Shown here one piece after another: positions 1 through 9,358 of a stretch of DNA of 43,186 nt. The notes under the pieces are model-generated. The model saw nothing but the letters and a program-made list of their open reading frames with translations. It did not search any database and was not told the DNA's origin. The stretch's first letter is position 1. The number at the start of each line of letters is the position of its first letter. This DNA comes from Cladosporium sp. IMV 00045 (lineage: Eukaryota > Ascomycota > Dothideomycetes > Cladosporiales > Cladosporiaceae). The stretch covers positions 1 to 43,186 of the forward strand of contig MSJI02000195.1 of the NCBI GenBank assembly GCA_001931905.2, given 5' to 3'. A program made the position numbers and the translations under genes.

Positions 1-2
1 CG

Positions 3-2159
3 ATCGGACTGAACGCTGCTTTCCTGAACATTGTAACGGAATGGCTATCTGATATCAAGAGAGGATACTGTACCACAGCATTTTACCTGAACGAGTCCTT
101 TTGTTGCTGGGGAGCTGAGGAAGGCTGCGCGGAGTGGCATCACTGGAGCACTTTCTGGCCTATCAACTATCTACTCTATATTCTGTTTTCGACTGCATTC
201 GCCTTTACCTCCGCGAGATTGGTGAAGAGCTTCGCGCCCTACGCCGCTGGATCCGGCATCAGCGAAATCAAATGCATCATAGCTGGATTCGTCATGAAAG
301 GCTTTCTTGGGTTCAGGACGCTCGTTATTAAATCGATCGGCCTACCGCTCGCCATTGCTTCTGGCCTGAGCGTTGGCAAAGAAGGGCCAAGCGTACACTA
401 TGCCGTGTGTACAGGCAATGTCATCAGCAGGCTCTTTGAAAAGTATCGTCGCAATGCAGCAAAAACTCGCGAGATCCTGTCTGCCTGTGCAGCTGCTGGC
501 GTAGCTGTCGCCTTTGGCAGTCCGATTGGCGGTGTTCTCTTCAGCCTGGAAGAGATGTCTAACTACTTCCCACTCAAGACTATGTGGCGCTCGTACTTCT
601 GTGCCTTGGTAGCCACCGCGGTCCTCGCTGCAATGAATCCTTTCCGCACCGGTCAACTGGTCATGTTCACGGTGAAGTACGACCGCAGCTGGCACTTTTT
701 TGAGATCATCTTCTATATCATCATCGGCGTCTTCGGCGGGCTTTACGGTGCTTTTGTCATCAAGTGGAATTTGAGGGCTCAAGCATTCCGGAAGAAGTAC
801 CTCAGCAAGTACCCAATTCTGGAATCGACTCTACTGGCGCTATTCACAGCTATCTTGTGTTATCCCAACATGTTCTTGCGTATCGATATGACCGAAAGCA
901 TGGAGATCCTCTTTCACGAATGTGAAGGCGGGCACGACTTCGATGAGATATGCGATCCTGGCAAACGCACATCTACTGTATTCGCCCTGCTTATTGCTAC
1001 GATACTTCGCATCTTCTTGGTCATCATCTCGTATGGCTGCAAAGTCCCTGCAGGAATCTTCGTGCCATCCATGGCGATTGGAGCGTCTTTCGGTCGCATG
1101 GTTGGGATCATGGTGCAATCTCTGCAGGAATCTTTCCCGGAAGCAGCCTTTTTCTCTGCCTGTCAGTCAGGTCAGACATGCATCACACCAGGCACGTACG
1201 CTTTCCTCGGCGCTGCGGCGGCGCTTAGCGGCATCATGCATATCACCGTCTCAGTCGTGGTCATCATGTTCGAGTTGACCGGCGCTCTGACCTACATCTT
1301 GCCCACCATGATTGCCGTGGGAGTCACCAAAGTTGTATCCGAGCGATTCGGAAAAGGCGGCATCGCAGACCGCATGATTTGGTTCAACGGCATGCCATTC
1401 CTTGACAACAAAGAGGAACACACCTTCGGTGTACCGGTCAGCCAAACCATGACTGCCAACCCAACGTGTCTGCCAGCCACAGGCCTCCTCATCAATCAAG
1501 TCGAAGCAATCCTGCAAGAATCGCAGTATCAAGGCTTCCCTGTCGTCGACGACAAAGACTCAAAACTCCTACTCGGATACATCGGCCGGACCGAACTGCG
1601 CTACGCTCTTGACCGCGCCAAACGCGACTCTCTCGTTTCGCCGCGCGCGAAGTGTGTTTTCGCTTCGGACACGCCGAACAACTACCCGGCCACCACGCCG
1701 TCTGCCACAATGCCTGCGGTGAGCTTCGACGACATGGCCGAGACCGCCAATGCTGCGAGTGTCGATTTCACCAAATTTGTGGACTTGACGCCGCTTGCTG
1801 TGCATCCACGCTTGCCACTTGAGACTGTGATGGAACTATTCAAGAAGCTCGGTCCGCGCGTCATCCTCGTGGAGCACAGAGGCCGGTTGACGGGTCTAGT
1901 CACGGTCAAGGATTGTCTGAAATACCAATTCCAGGAGGAAGCTCACGAGAACCCGCGCGATGAGGCCGGTGTGAAAGACAGCCAGGAGAAACTTTGGGTT
2001 GTCATGAAGAAGGTGGGCACTTGGGTCGCTGGCAAGGTAGGGAGGGCTAGCGGAGGGCGTCTGAGACTGGGCCACGAACGTGTTAGTTCAGGCATGAGTG
2101 CTGGGTCGGGAGGTGGCGGCGGCGTTGGTTTTGAGCTTGATGATCGGCGAGATATATAA
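3..2159 (+). CDS. CLC family chloride/proton exchanger, 5'-truncated
   Basis: The open frame enters the window at base 3 and gives 718 residues; the N-terminus lies upstream, so no start codon is assigned. CLC proteins move chloride across endomembranes (Golgi, endosome or vacuole in fungi; yeast Gef1 is the reference). Visible family motifs are GSGISE near residue 83, GKEGPSVH at about 125-132 and LFSLEEMS at about 180-187. Both glutamates that define exchangers are present: the gating Glu in GKEGP (E127 of the partial protein) and the proton Glu (second E of SLEE, E184), so Cl-/H+ exchange is more likely than a pure channel. Two C-terminal CBS domains follow, at about 480-545 and 593-650, then a Gly/Ser-rich tail. 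The frame has no intron. The 3' end converges on the sugar transporter stop, 138 bases away. Confidence 0.93.
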   Translation: MGLNAAFLNIVTEWLSDIKRGYCTTAFYLNESFCCWGAEEGCAEWHHWSTFWPINYLLYILFSTAFAFTSARLVKSFAPYAAGSGISEIKCIIAGFVMKGFLGFRTLVIKSIGLPLAIASGLSVGKEGPSVHYAVCTGNVISRLFEKYRRNAAKTREILSACAAAGVAVAFGSPIGGVLFSLEEMSNYFPLKTMWRSYFCALVATAVLAAMNPFRTGQLVMFTVKYDRSWHFFEIIFYIIIGVFGGLYGAFVIKWNLRAQAFRKKYLSKYPILESTLLALFTAILCYPNMFLRIDMTESMEILFHECEGGHDFDEICDPGKRTSTVFALLIATILRIFLVIISYGCKVPAGIFVPSMAIGASFGRMVGIMVQSLQESFPEAAFFSACQSGQTCITPGTYAFLGAAAALSGIMHITVSVVVIMFELTGALTYILPTMIAVGVTKVVSERFGKGGIADRMIWFNGMPFLDNKEEHTFGVPVSQTMTANPTCLPATGLLINQVEAILQESQYQGFPVVDDKDSKLLLGYIGRTELRYALDRAKRDSLVSPRAKCVFASDTPNNYPATTPSATMPAVSFDDMAETANAASVDFTKFVDLTPLAVHPRLPLETVMELFKKLGPRVILVEHRGRLTGLVTVKDCLKYQFQEEAHENPRDEAGVKDSQEKLWVVMKKVGTWVAGKVGRASGGRLRLGHERVSSGMSAGSGGGGGVGFELDDRRDI

Positions 2160-2267
2160 GTCGATGTGTACTTCGTGTATTGATGTGTGTCTTTATATTG
2201 TTCACTGTTGTCAAAGACCCTATTGATGTATTCGCAACCCCTCTCCTGATAATTCTGCACGCCACTT

Positions 2268-2300
2268 TCAGGCACATACCTCAGTCAGGCACATACCTCA
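2268..2300. repeat. Tandem 16-bp direct repeat (period 17) at a stop codon
   Basis: TCAGGCACATACCTCA occurs at 2268-2283 and again at 2285-2300, separated by one base. The second copy carries the TGA stop (2298-2300, minus strand) of the sugar transporter, so the first copy lies in its 3' UTR and in the CLC/transporter convergent gap. It looks like a small local duplication. Confidence 0.85.
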
Positions 2301-4424
2301 TCTGGCCTCGATATGATCCGCACTCTCTTCCCTTTGCAGCGTATCTGCCTTCACTCCATCTTTCTCCTCCACATTCTCTCCCAGCCCCATCGCGGCAGCA
2401 TTGCTCTCCACATCTTCTTTCAAGCTGATTATGACCGGCTGGCTCCTGTGCCAGAGCTGTTTGGCGCCTTTGTTGCCCTCTCTGATGAAAAGGTAATCGA
2501 CTTCTTCGAGAGTCCGGTTCGCTGTCTCCGGGTAGAAAAAGTACACAAGGGGGACGAAGGCGAAGTTGGTGCACATGAAGATGAGATATGCTTTCCAGGC
2601 AAGCTGGGAGGGTTTGTTAGTGGGCGTGCGACGGTATGTGCGTTGTTCGAGAAACTCACGTTGGAGATCAGGGATGGGCTGATCATGACGACCACAAAGT
2701 TCTAGAAGAATGCCTATTAGAGAGAGCGAGCATGGAATATATCATACTGTTTTCACTCACCCATAACCAGTTCGAGCTGATTCCAATTGCAGTGCCTAAA
2801 ATTCAGACTGTCAGTCTCCGACTATAATTGACTTTCAGATAGAAAGGCATGAAACATACCTTTAGCTCTGGCATGCAGCGGCAAGATTTCTGGCACATAG
2901 CTTCTTTGAATTAGTAGACGACCCGAGAGAACCAATTCAATCGTGACTTACACCCAAGGAATGCAGTTGACCGAAGCACTGGATAGTGTTAGCAAAGAAA
3001 TACCAAGCAACCCAGATATCAAGAACACTTACCCAAATATCAGCATGTAGGTGAACAAGAACGCAACGCTGGCAGAGGCTGTGCTTTGCTGCAAGCTCTC
3101 GCTGTATGGCGCCCGAGAGAAACTGAGTAGGATCGAGAGCATCATCATTGAGAGACCTAGACCAAACGACCCATACATCATCGGCCTCCTGCGTCCGAAC
3201 CGATCGAGGAATATCGTTGGGAAGATAGAGCCGACGATGAACATGCACTGGACAGCGCCGCCGATCAGTAAGCTCATGTTGGGGTCGAGGCCGACGTTCT
3301 GTTCCAGAAGCGAAGGGACGAAGTATCTTGCGTATTAGTCAGTTGTCTGTGTTGTCATTCCATAGAGTCTCAAGAGATATTCTTACACAATGAGATTGAT
3401 CCCGCCCATCTGGTTCATGAATTGCATGCCATAAGCCAGCATCACTCTCCTCCCAGTCTGAACTTCGTCGCGCTTGAAGAGCTGACTCCACTTATATTCT
3501 CCCTGTTTGTGTTCGAGCTCAATCGCATCGAGGATTTCTTTTTGCTGTGTCGAGACTTTGGGGTCATCTGCTCCAGCGTCGTAGACGTCGCAGAGAACCT
3601 GCAGCGCCTCCTCGTTGCGGCGATGAGCATAAAGCCAACGAGGAGATTCGGGAATACCGAATACGAGGACAACGACGACCTGGTATACGTTAGCAAAATC
3701 TCTCGTTGGAATAGGGAGAAACGTCTGGCTGATACTCACGAGAGCAAAGACAACTTGCAATGCTATCGGCACACGCCACGCGATGCTACCATCAATGAAG
3801 CTCATTCCATAATCTGTGTAGTATGCAACAACAATACCTACACCGACCATAAGGGGCCCCGATGACACCAATCTACCACGTCGCTTCGCATCGCATAGCT
3901 CGCTTTGGTACATCGGGACAGTGCTCGTCTCGATACCGGTCCCGATCCCAGTGATGTAGCGAGCAATCATGATTTGGGCGACGGAGTAGGAAGTGCATTG
4001 TAAGATTGCACCAACGATCTGAAAGGCTTAGTTAGCAGATATCGTGGAGTAGTGTCTGAGAACGGCGTAGGCATACGATCCACAGCATGGCAATCCACAT
4101 GCAAAGTCGTCTCCCGAGTTTCTCTCCAACGAGGAATGTCAAGATGCATCCGGAGAAGGCGCCGAGGTTGTATATGCTGACGATGATGCCTTCGAGAGCG
4201 GTGCCAGGATTGCCGAACGTGGCTTTCCAGTCTTCGTTGCCGACGATGCCGCTGAAGACGCCTTGGTCGTAACCAAATAGGACTGGGAATGACTATTAGC
4301 GATATCCGACTGTAACCATCTGATGTGTGAGGGTCGTACTGAACGCCATTTGGCAGCTCACCACCACCGCTACTTGCAGGCGCCATCCCCTCCCGAACCA
4401 ATTCTGTTTCATTAGTTGGCCCAT
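2298..4424 (-). CDS. MFS sugar transporter, ten exons
   Basis: Spliced reading gives 535 residues. Exons on the minus strand are 4424-4340, 4282-4077, 4018-3740, 3679-3387, 3326-3033, 2978-2952, 2900-2860, 2795-2761, 2701-2660 and 2603-2298; every intron is 51-64 nt with GT..AG ends and keeps frame. The ATG at 4424 opens with MGQLMKQNW and leads into the first membrane helix. Sugar-porter signatures are LFGYDQG after helix 1, GRR loops, RGRLVS, PESPRWLY at the end of helix 6, DRFGRRRP between helices 8 and 9, and PETANRTLEE after helix 12. The usual QQxxGxN of helix 7 reads QFMNQMGGIN. It probably imports hexose or a related polyol at the plasma membrane; the substrate cannot be told from sequence. 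Intron 3 (3680-3739) is 60 nt and stop-free. Confidence 0.9.
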
Positions 4425-4555
4425 TCTGGCTTCTTTGCGGTTGCCGGAGATGTTCAGCGATTGATGGAGAGGTGTCGCAAGGGATTCACTTCCTCAAAAA
4501 CAACCGAAGGGTAGAACATCGCAGTAACGAAAGTAATGATAGGAGAGCCCCGAAC

Positions 4556-4564
4556 ATATATAAA
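4556..4564 (-). promoter_or_regulatory. TATA-like element upstream of the sugar transporter
   Basis: ATATATAAA on the plus strand reads TTTATATAT on the minus strand, about 132 bases before the transporter ATG at 4424. Spacing fits a fungal core promoter. The plus-strand reading is an equally good TATAAA, so orientation is uncertain. Confidence 0.3.
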
Positions 4565-4917
4565 GGCGTCCATCGAGCCGCGTGGCGGAGCGTGAATGCA
4601 GATCCCACTCGTCAGTCATCGCCATTTCAAACCTAAGACGCCCATTCACAGACTATACAACTAGGGTCGACCAGACACAAAGCTCGCAGCATATCGAACA
4701 GCCGTTGCATGACGCGCGAAGCACGAGGGTGGCGCGGAGAGAGTTCGCTAAGCTCCAACCCAAGCTTCAGCCGCGAGCGTCTTGAACGAACTTGAGTTCC
4801 AAAGGTTCGATATAGTCGGATGAAAGACCACGCGACGGTGGGAGAAAGGTTCGTACTCCTCGGAACACCAGGCGCGATCGGCATTGATGGACAGCACTCG
4901 TGCTTAATCTTGCTTTT

Positions 4918-4932
4918 CCGGGGAATCTGGGG
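4918..4932 (+). promoter_or_regulatory. Pair of CreA-type (SYGGRG) sites
   Basis: CCGGGG at 4918-4923 and CTGGGG at 4927-4932 match the carbon-catabolite repressor consensus, about 500 bases before the transporter start. Closely paired sites are the functional form known for CreA. Single matches are common by chance, so this is only suggestive, but repression of a sugar transporter by glucose would fit. Confidence 0.3.
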
Positions 4933-5170
4933 TTTGGAAGGGCTTCGCTGGCCTATGGGGCAAATGTAAGCGCCGCTGGTTATGCACGCAAGGGTTCTGG
5001 TGTCAGAGAGTGTAATTATACGGGACGGGTTGATTTGTGAATGTTCGTAATTTGTACATTGATTTAACATGCAGGGTATCCTCTAGACACTAAGAGATGG
5101 GGGGCGCTGTGTTACTCTTCACATTGCAGTCTACGCAAATGGCAGCTTTACGACAATCCGCGTTGGCGGT

Positions 5171-7315
5171 TTATGAAGTATGCGACGGGTATGGATCGCT
5201 TGCTTTTGCAATCGCCAACGCGACTTCTTCGTCTTCATCCTCATCGACGTACTCTGCATCCACGCCCGGCAAACAGAACAAGTCATCGGTTCCCAGGCCG
5301 TGAGGAACACGCTCGCGTTTCGCCTCTTGTGCATCGCAACCGCCAACGTGCTCGCGGAATTGTGCAAGATACTCTGACTGCAACAGGTTTGTCTGCGTGA
5401 AGCTCGAATGCTCGCCGCGGTGGTCAAGAAGCGGCAGATGAGAGAGCTCAGGGAGATCGCCTTTGAAGGGCAACTTTTCGTGAAGAGCTTGGGAACCTGA
5501 TACAGGCTGCTTCTCCCTGTGAGGGACGATTCGAGGTGCTTCGTCCGCGATCAAGAATGCTTCCTCTTCCGGATGGTAAGGCGGTTCGGGCGAATCTTCC
5601 TCTTTGCGACCCTTGTCTTCCCGAATGAATTCCTCGGGCAGTTGGGCGAGCTCATTGTGGACCGTGACAAATCCTTCCGCAGGATGCAGCATGTGCCAGT
5701 TCCTCGCACGCATGAGCTCGATCATGTACTCCATCCACGCAGGCTCCGTCTCGGAGACCTGTTTCCTCGTCTTCTGGACTTTCCCGCTGTGGCTGGCTGC
5801 CAGTCGATTCGAGACAAAGTCATGGAAGGTAGCCCACTTTTCACTAAAAATCAAGCTAGCAGTCGAAGAAGGTGCTTGATAGATGAAGGGCGAGGGTCCG
5901 TTTTCGTTCGCCTTTTCATCATCAAGATACTTTTGACTTTGCATTCTTGCTAGTGTCGGTGGAGCGAACGGACCAGTGCCGTTAATGAAGGCGGATGGAA
6001 CATCCAAGGAAACTCCAAAGAGCTCGCCGGAGTATGGAGTGCCGTATGACGAGTATCGATATTCTAAGATCACGTAGTGCAGATAGTGAAGATATTGAGG
6101 GCTGATCTCGGCTTGCGGTGACAGAAGGAAGACATGGTTGTCCGGGGAAGTTGGAAAAAACGACTCCAAGAAACGCAGCGATGACTGCTCGGAGCTGGCG
6201 TGGTTGACAGGAATCCGGTGGCGCAGTGTGAGCGTATTCGGGCTCATGGGAGACTGGCCATCGCCCGGCGGCCAATTCATGTCACGTAGATAATTACCAG
6301 CGAATCTGTCGATTGAGTTTGGCAATTCCACTGTCAGTCTTGGTGGGCGCAGGCCTTCATAGTCTGCATCCTCTAGACTTTTCAGCAGCCTGATCAAACC
6401 ACCCGAACTCTCTTTTGGTGCATGGATGAGGATATCGATCTGCGGCTTGAACCAGCTCGACAGACTGCCCGAATCCAGTCGTGTCATCCACAGAAAAGTT
6501 TCGTACGCGCCTGCGGGAATCTCGATTACAGGGCGACCATACTGCTTTCCCTTCGATCGCATGGCGCGCGTGAATGGCTCATCCTCCATTGCACTGTCAT
6601 CCGTGATGATGGCTTGCGGATGCATGTACTCATTGATATGCCTCATGGCTCCTGCCACAGATCCCTCCAACCTCAAGTTGGTGCTGTATTCACCGTAGTC
6701 CCCTCGAGCATCGTGAAACAAGACTGGGCAGTCATCGCTGGAGACACCGTTGATTTCCAGTACTTGCTCCATTGACAGCGGATCACGGCCGAACAGAGCC
6801 AAGTGTACATAGTTCCTGTTCCACCACGCCATATCACAAGCCATGGGTATAAGGTTGGCCACGCTCTTTAAGGAAGAAGCTGCGAACAGCACATTGCGGT
6901 TGTTGTTGCGTTGGCCCATGGATCGGCCAATGGCGTGTAGGCTTGAAGCCAGTCGATAGTATTTGATCGGTCCATCGTAGTATTGGTTATCGCTCTCGTC
7001 GTCGTCCGGGTCAAGTGGTGTTCGAGGAGGTGCTCCCGTAGGCTCGCTGGTTGAATACCTTGGAGGGGCCACATATGGCGCGGCCGCAGCGGGCTGGCCA
7101 TATTGCCGTCCGTCGACCCGTCGCAGATCGGCTGGAGGATTCGCAAAGAAGAGGTATACAAGGGCTATACCGGCGATTAAGGAGAAGAGTCGACGTTTGC
7201 GCCAGCGCAAAACGTTGAAGCCATTGTGGAATGAAGGTGATCGCTTTGGGCGGAAATCGTCGTCGCGCTTCCCAAGCTCCTCGTCTTTGCTCAAGACGCG
7301 GGAATGGTATGGCAT
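5171..7315 (-). CDS. Glycosyltransferase-2-like type II membrane protein
   Basis: A single open frame of 714 residues. A basic cluster (RWRKRR, about 38-43) precedes one hydrophobic helix at about 43-60, the layout of a Golgi type II membrane protein with a short cytosolic tail. The lumenal part carries HAPKESSGGLIRLLKSLEDADY-like sequence near residues 298-318, with the PKESSG core at 300-305, which I recognise from fungal proteins annotated as glycosyltransferase 2. A TDD triplet further upstream could be a DxD-like metal site, but this is not established. The C-terminus is acidic. Donor, acceptor and product are unknown; a role in cell-wall or glycoprotein glycan synthesis is inferred from topology. 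The gene sits between the sugar transporter and a P450 on the same strand, but intergenic gaps of 500-750 bases argue for separate promoters. Confidence 0.65.
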   Translation of the reverse strand: MPYHSRVLSKDEELGKRDDDFRPKRSPSFHNGFNVLRWRKRRLFSLIAGIALVYLFFANPPADLRRVDGRQYGQPAAAAPYVAPPRYSTSEPTGAPPRTPLDPDDDESDNQYYDGPIKYYRLASSLHAIGRSMGQRNNNRNVLFAASSLKSVANLIPMACDMAWWNRNYVHLALFGRDPLSMEQVLEINGVSSDDCPVLFHDARGDYGEYSTNLRLEGSVAGAMRHINEYMHPQAIITDDSAMEDEPFTRAMRSKGKQYGRPVIEIPAGAYETFLWMTRLDSGSLSSWFKPQIDILIHAPKESSGGLIRLLKSLEDADYEGLRPPRLTVELPNSIDRFAGNYLRDMNWPPGDGQSPMSPNTLTLRHRIPVNHASSEQSSLRFLESFFPTSPDNHVFLLSPQAEISPQYLHYLHYVILEYRYSSYGTPYSGELFGVSLDVPSAFINGTGPFAPPTLARMQSQKYLDDEKANENGPSPFIYQAPSSTASLIFSEKWATFHDFVSNRLAASHSGKVQKTRKQVSETEPAWMEYMIELMRARNWHMLHPAEGFVTVHNELAQLPEEFIREDKGRKEEDSPEPPYHPEEEAFLIADEAPRIVPHREKQPVSGSQALHEKLPFKGDLPELSHLPLLDHRGEHSSFTQTNLLQSEYLAQFREHVGGCDAQEAKRERVPHGLGTDDLFCLPGVDAEYVDEDEDEEVALAIAKASDPYPSHTS

Positions 7316-7816
7316 TCTGGCGATTGTAGGTGCTTGCGCATGCGAATGATCCGCTCTAACATGCTCATAAATGTTGGCGCATGTTTCGGAGAGGCTAGTC
7401 TCAGGGCGGCCACGTGTCGAGGGAGAAGGAGAGGTAGGGACTGCCAGAGCACGGCTACTGGCTTATGCGAGTCGCTGCTGAATACGCAAGTCAAGGCTTC
7501 AAGATGATCGTAAGGAATGGTATGGCACGTGAGGTACTGCCTTTATCGTGAGAGTCGTAGCGGCATGAAATAGAGGTCTAGCTGCGATGGGTGATGTAGG
7601 ATGAACCCTGGCGAGTTCGCGCCGAAGTGCCGCTCTGCTACGTCAGCCGCAGTAGTGGCCCACTGATTCATCATCAACCCACCCTGAGAATAGGAGATAG
7701 AAAGGACTGCTGGGATACCAATAACGACAAAACAAGAAAACATCACAAGTGTTTGTTTGAAAGACTCCTGATCATGGTCGTTCATTGGCTCCACGAACGT
7801 GCTAGCTCTATACAAA
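7316..7816. other. Intergenic between the GT2-like gene and P450 gene 1
   Basis: Holds the promoter of the GT2-like gene and the 3' end of the P450. A 123-codon minus-strand ORF at 7543-7914 contains a hydrophobic stretch but overlaps the P450 3' end in another frame and resembles nothing I know, so it is not called. No other structure seen. Confidence 0.55.
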
Positions 7817-9358
7817 TTACCACCCGATAAGAGGCTCCATCTTCGCCCACAAACCTCCTTCCATCTTGCTCGTGATGCCATGTTCAAGATGCAATTCCTG
7901 AGACTGTCTATCATCGCCGGTGCCAGCCCACTTCAAATCAAAGCTACCTACCAGACCGGCAAGTAAGTGCTTCACCTCAGCTCTTGCAAACCGCTCACCA
8001 GTGCAGACGCGAGCGCCAGCGGAAAACGACAAGAAAGCCCTCCTGTCTTCCGCACCTCCAAGGGCTGGATCTTCCATCCATCGGTCTGGGTCAAAAGACT
8101 GAGGGTCTTTCTTCCAGAACTTTGGTGAGACGTTGTACGCACTGATGGGGATGACGAAAGGAGTACCCTTCGGGAAAGCTTGACCAGCAACAACTGTGGG
8201 TTCGATGTTTCGACGATGCATCATGGGAACTGAATGGTGCAGGCGGAAGACTTCGTTGCACACGGCTTGGAGATACGGCAGACTTTCGATATCAACACCA
8301 TCCGTGGCCTTCTCGTTCGGCATGTTTGTCGGTGGCTTCAGATTCTGCCTGACCTCCTCACTGAGACGGCGCTGCACTTCTGGATTTTTGCACATTTCCC
8401 AGATGGCGGTGTTGATTGCAAAGTGGACCGTGTCATGACCAGCACCGAGAACGGTCATACTCTGGTTAATAAGCGTCTCTTTGTCACGAACGCCACCGTT
8501 AGCCATAAGAACACCGATCACATCGTTGTTGGCATCTTCGGCCAGCTTTTCCTTGCTATCGAGCATAGCACCCCGTTCCTCAATGAACCTGCCGGTGCAC
8601 TCCCTTACGGCACCGACGGCCGTTCTGAGGTCCTGATTACGTTTCATGGGCAGGCGGTCGAGGAGCCATGAAGGCATCACAAGCGCGAGCAAACGATATT
8701 TTTGAGCGCTTTTGCTGGGATTGAATCCGTGCGCATAATCCGTGGCGAGCTGGTTGTTTGGGTCCTTGAGGCAATTGAAGTCCAGACCAAAGCCAGCAAT
8801 GCCAATGACATCCAGGGTGACTTGGTGCAAGTAAGTTCCAAGGTCGGTAAGAGAGGACTCCTTTCCTTGTTTGTTCTGCGCAGCCTCCTTGAGCGTGTCG
8901 ATGAGCTCCGCGGTCTTGCGCTCAAAGACCGGGTACAAGTTCTTGATCTGGCGGACTTTGAACGCAGGTTGGATTGCTTTCTTCTGCGTTTTGTGGGCTT
9001 CACCCTCAACAACAACCAGTCCATCGCCCAGGAGAGATCTAATGATCTTTGTGATTGGTGGTGGCTTAATGAAGGAATAAGGTTTCGTGATGAAGATGTC
9101 CTGAACAGCCGCTGGATCCGTCACCAGGACTTTCTGGATGTTCAAGATTCCATGATATCTGATAAACCCATCATTGGGGATGTCCTGTGCCCATTGTGCC
9201 AACTGACCGGGACCTGGTTCGATGAAGAATCGTTTGTGTGCTGGTCCTTGGTCGGGTGCCGGTAAGTGTCTGATGGGACTGAAACGCGGTTTGATGAAAA
9301 TTTTGTGGATCAGCAGCAACAGCACTGAGCTTGCAATGGCTAATTGCAAGGCTGTCAT
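7817..9358 (-). CDS. Cytochrome P450 monooxygenase 1, intronless
   Basis: A heme-thiolate monooxygenase, 513 residues when started at the ATG at 9358 (MTALQ), which places a hydrophobic ER anchor (about 5-18) at the N-terminus. A further in-frame ATG at 9439 would add 27 residues ahead of the anchor and is less likely. Seen motifs: I-helix AGHDT (oxygen activation), K-helix EVFR as the ExxR, FDPDRW in the PERF region, and heme loop FSAGARVCTGE with the iron-ligand Cys at 452. The fungal CYP family cannot be named by eye; the helix-C segment HKTQKKAIQPAF is typical of CYP3/CYP4-like fungal enzymes. The substrate is unknown. It is transcribed away from P450 gene 2 across a shared 1.3-kb region, suggesting possible co-regulation. 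Confidence 0.92.
   Translation of the reverse strand: MTALQLAIASSVLLLLIHKIFIKPRFSPIRHLPAPDQGPAHKRFFIEPGPGQLAQWAQDIPNDGFIRYHGILNIQKVLVTDPAAVQDIFITKPYSFIKPPPITKIIRSLLGDGLVVVEGEAHKTQKKAIQPAFKVRQIKNLYPVFERKTAELIDTLKEAAQNKQGKESSLTDLGTYLHQVTLDVIGIAGFGLDFNCLKDPNNQLATDYAHGFNPSKSAQKYRLLALVMPSWLLDRLPMKRNQDLRTAVGAVRECTGRFIEERGAMLDSKEKLAEDANNDVIGVLMANGGVRDKETLINQSMTVLGAGHDTVHFAINTAIWEMCKNPEVQRRLSEEVRQNLKPPTNMPNEKATDGVDIESLPYLQAVCNEVFRLHHSVPMMHRRNIEPTVVAGQAFPKGTPFVIPISAYNVSPKFWKKDPQSFDPDRWMEDPALGGAEDRRAFLSFSAGARVCTGERFARAEVKHLLAGLVGSFDLKWAGTGDDRQSQELHLEHGITSKMEGGLWAKMEPLIGW

Larger units (their letters stand above)
4425..5170. other. Intergenic: promoter side of the sugar transporter and 3' side of the GT2-like gene
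   Basis: No convincing gene. Short ORFs on both strands have no recognisable product. A TATA-like element lies at 4556-4564 and two adjacent CreA-type hexamers at 4918-4932 (listed separately). The rest is ordinary mixed sequence. Confidence 0.6.

Noticed and set aside
342..1532. Minus-strand ORFs opposite the CLC gene
   Set aside because: They mirror the CLC coding frame, have no family features and are explained as antisense shadows.
7543..7914. 123-codon minus-strand ORF with a hydrophobic segment
   Set aside because: Overlaps the 3' end of P450 gene 1 in a different frame, has no recognisable domain, and fits chance in an open stretch.
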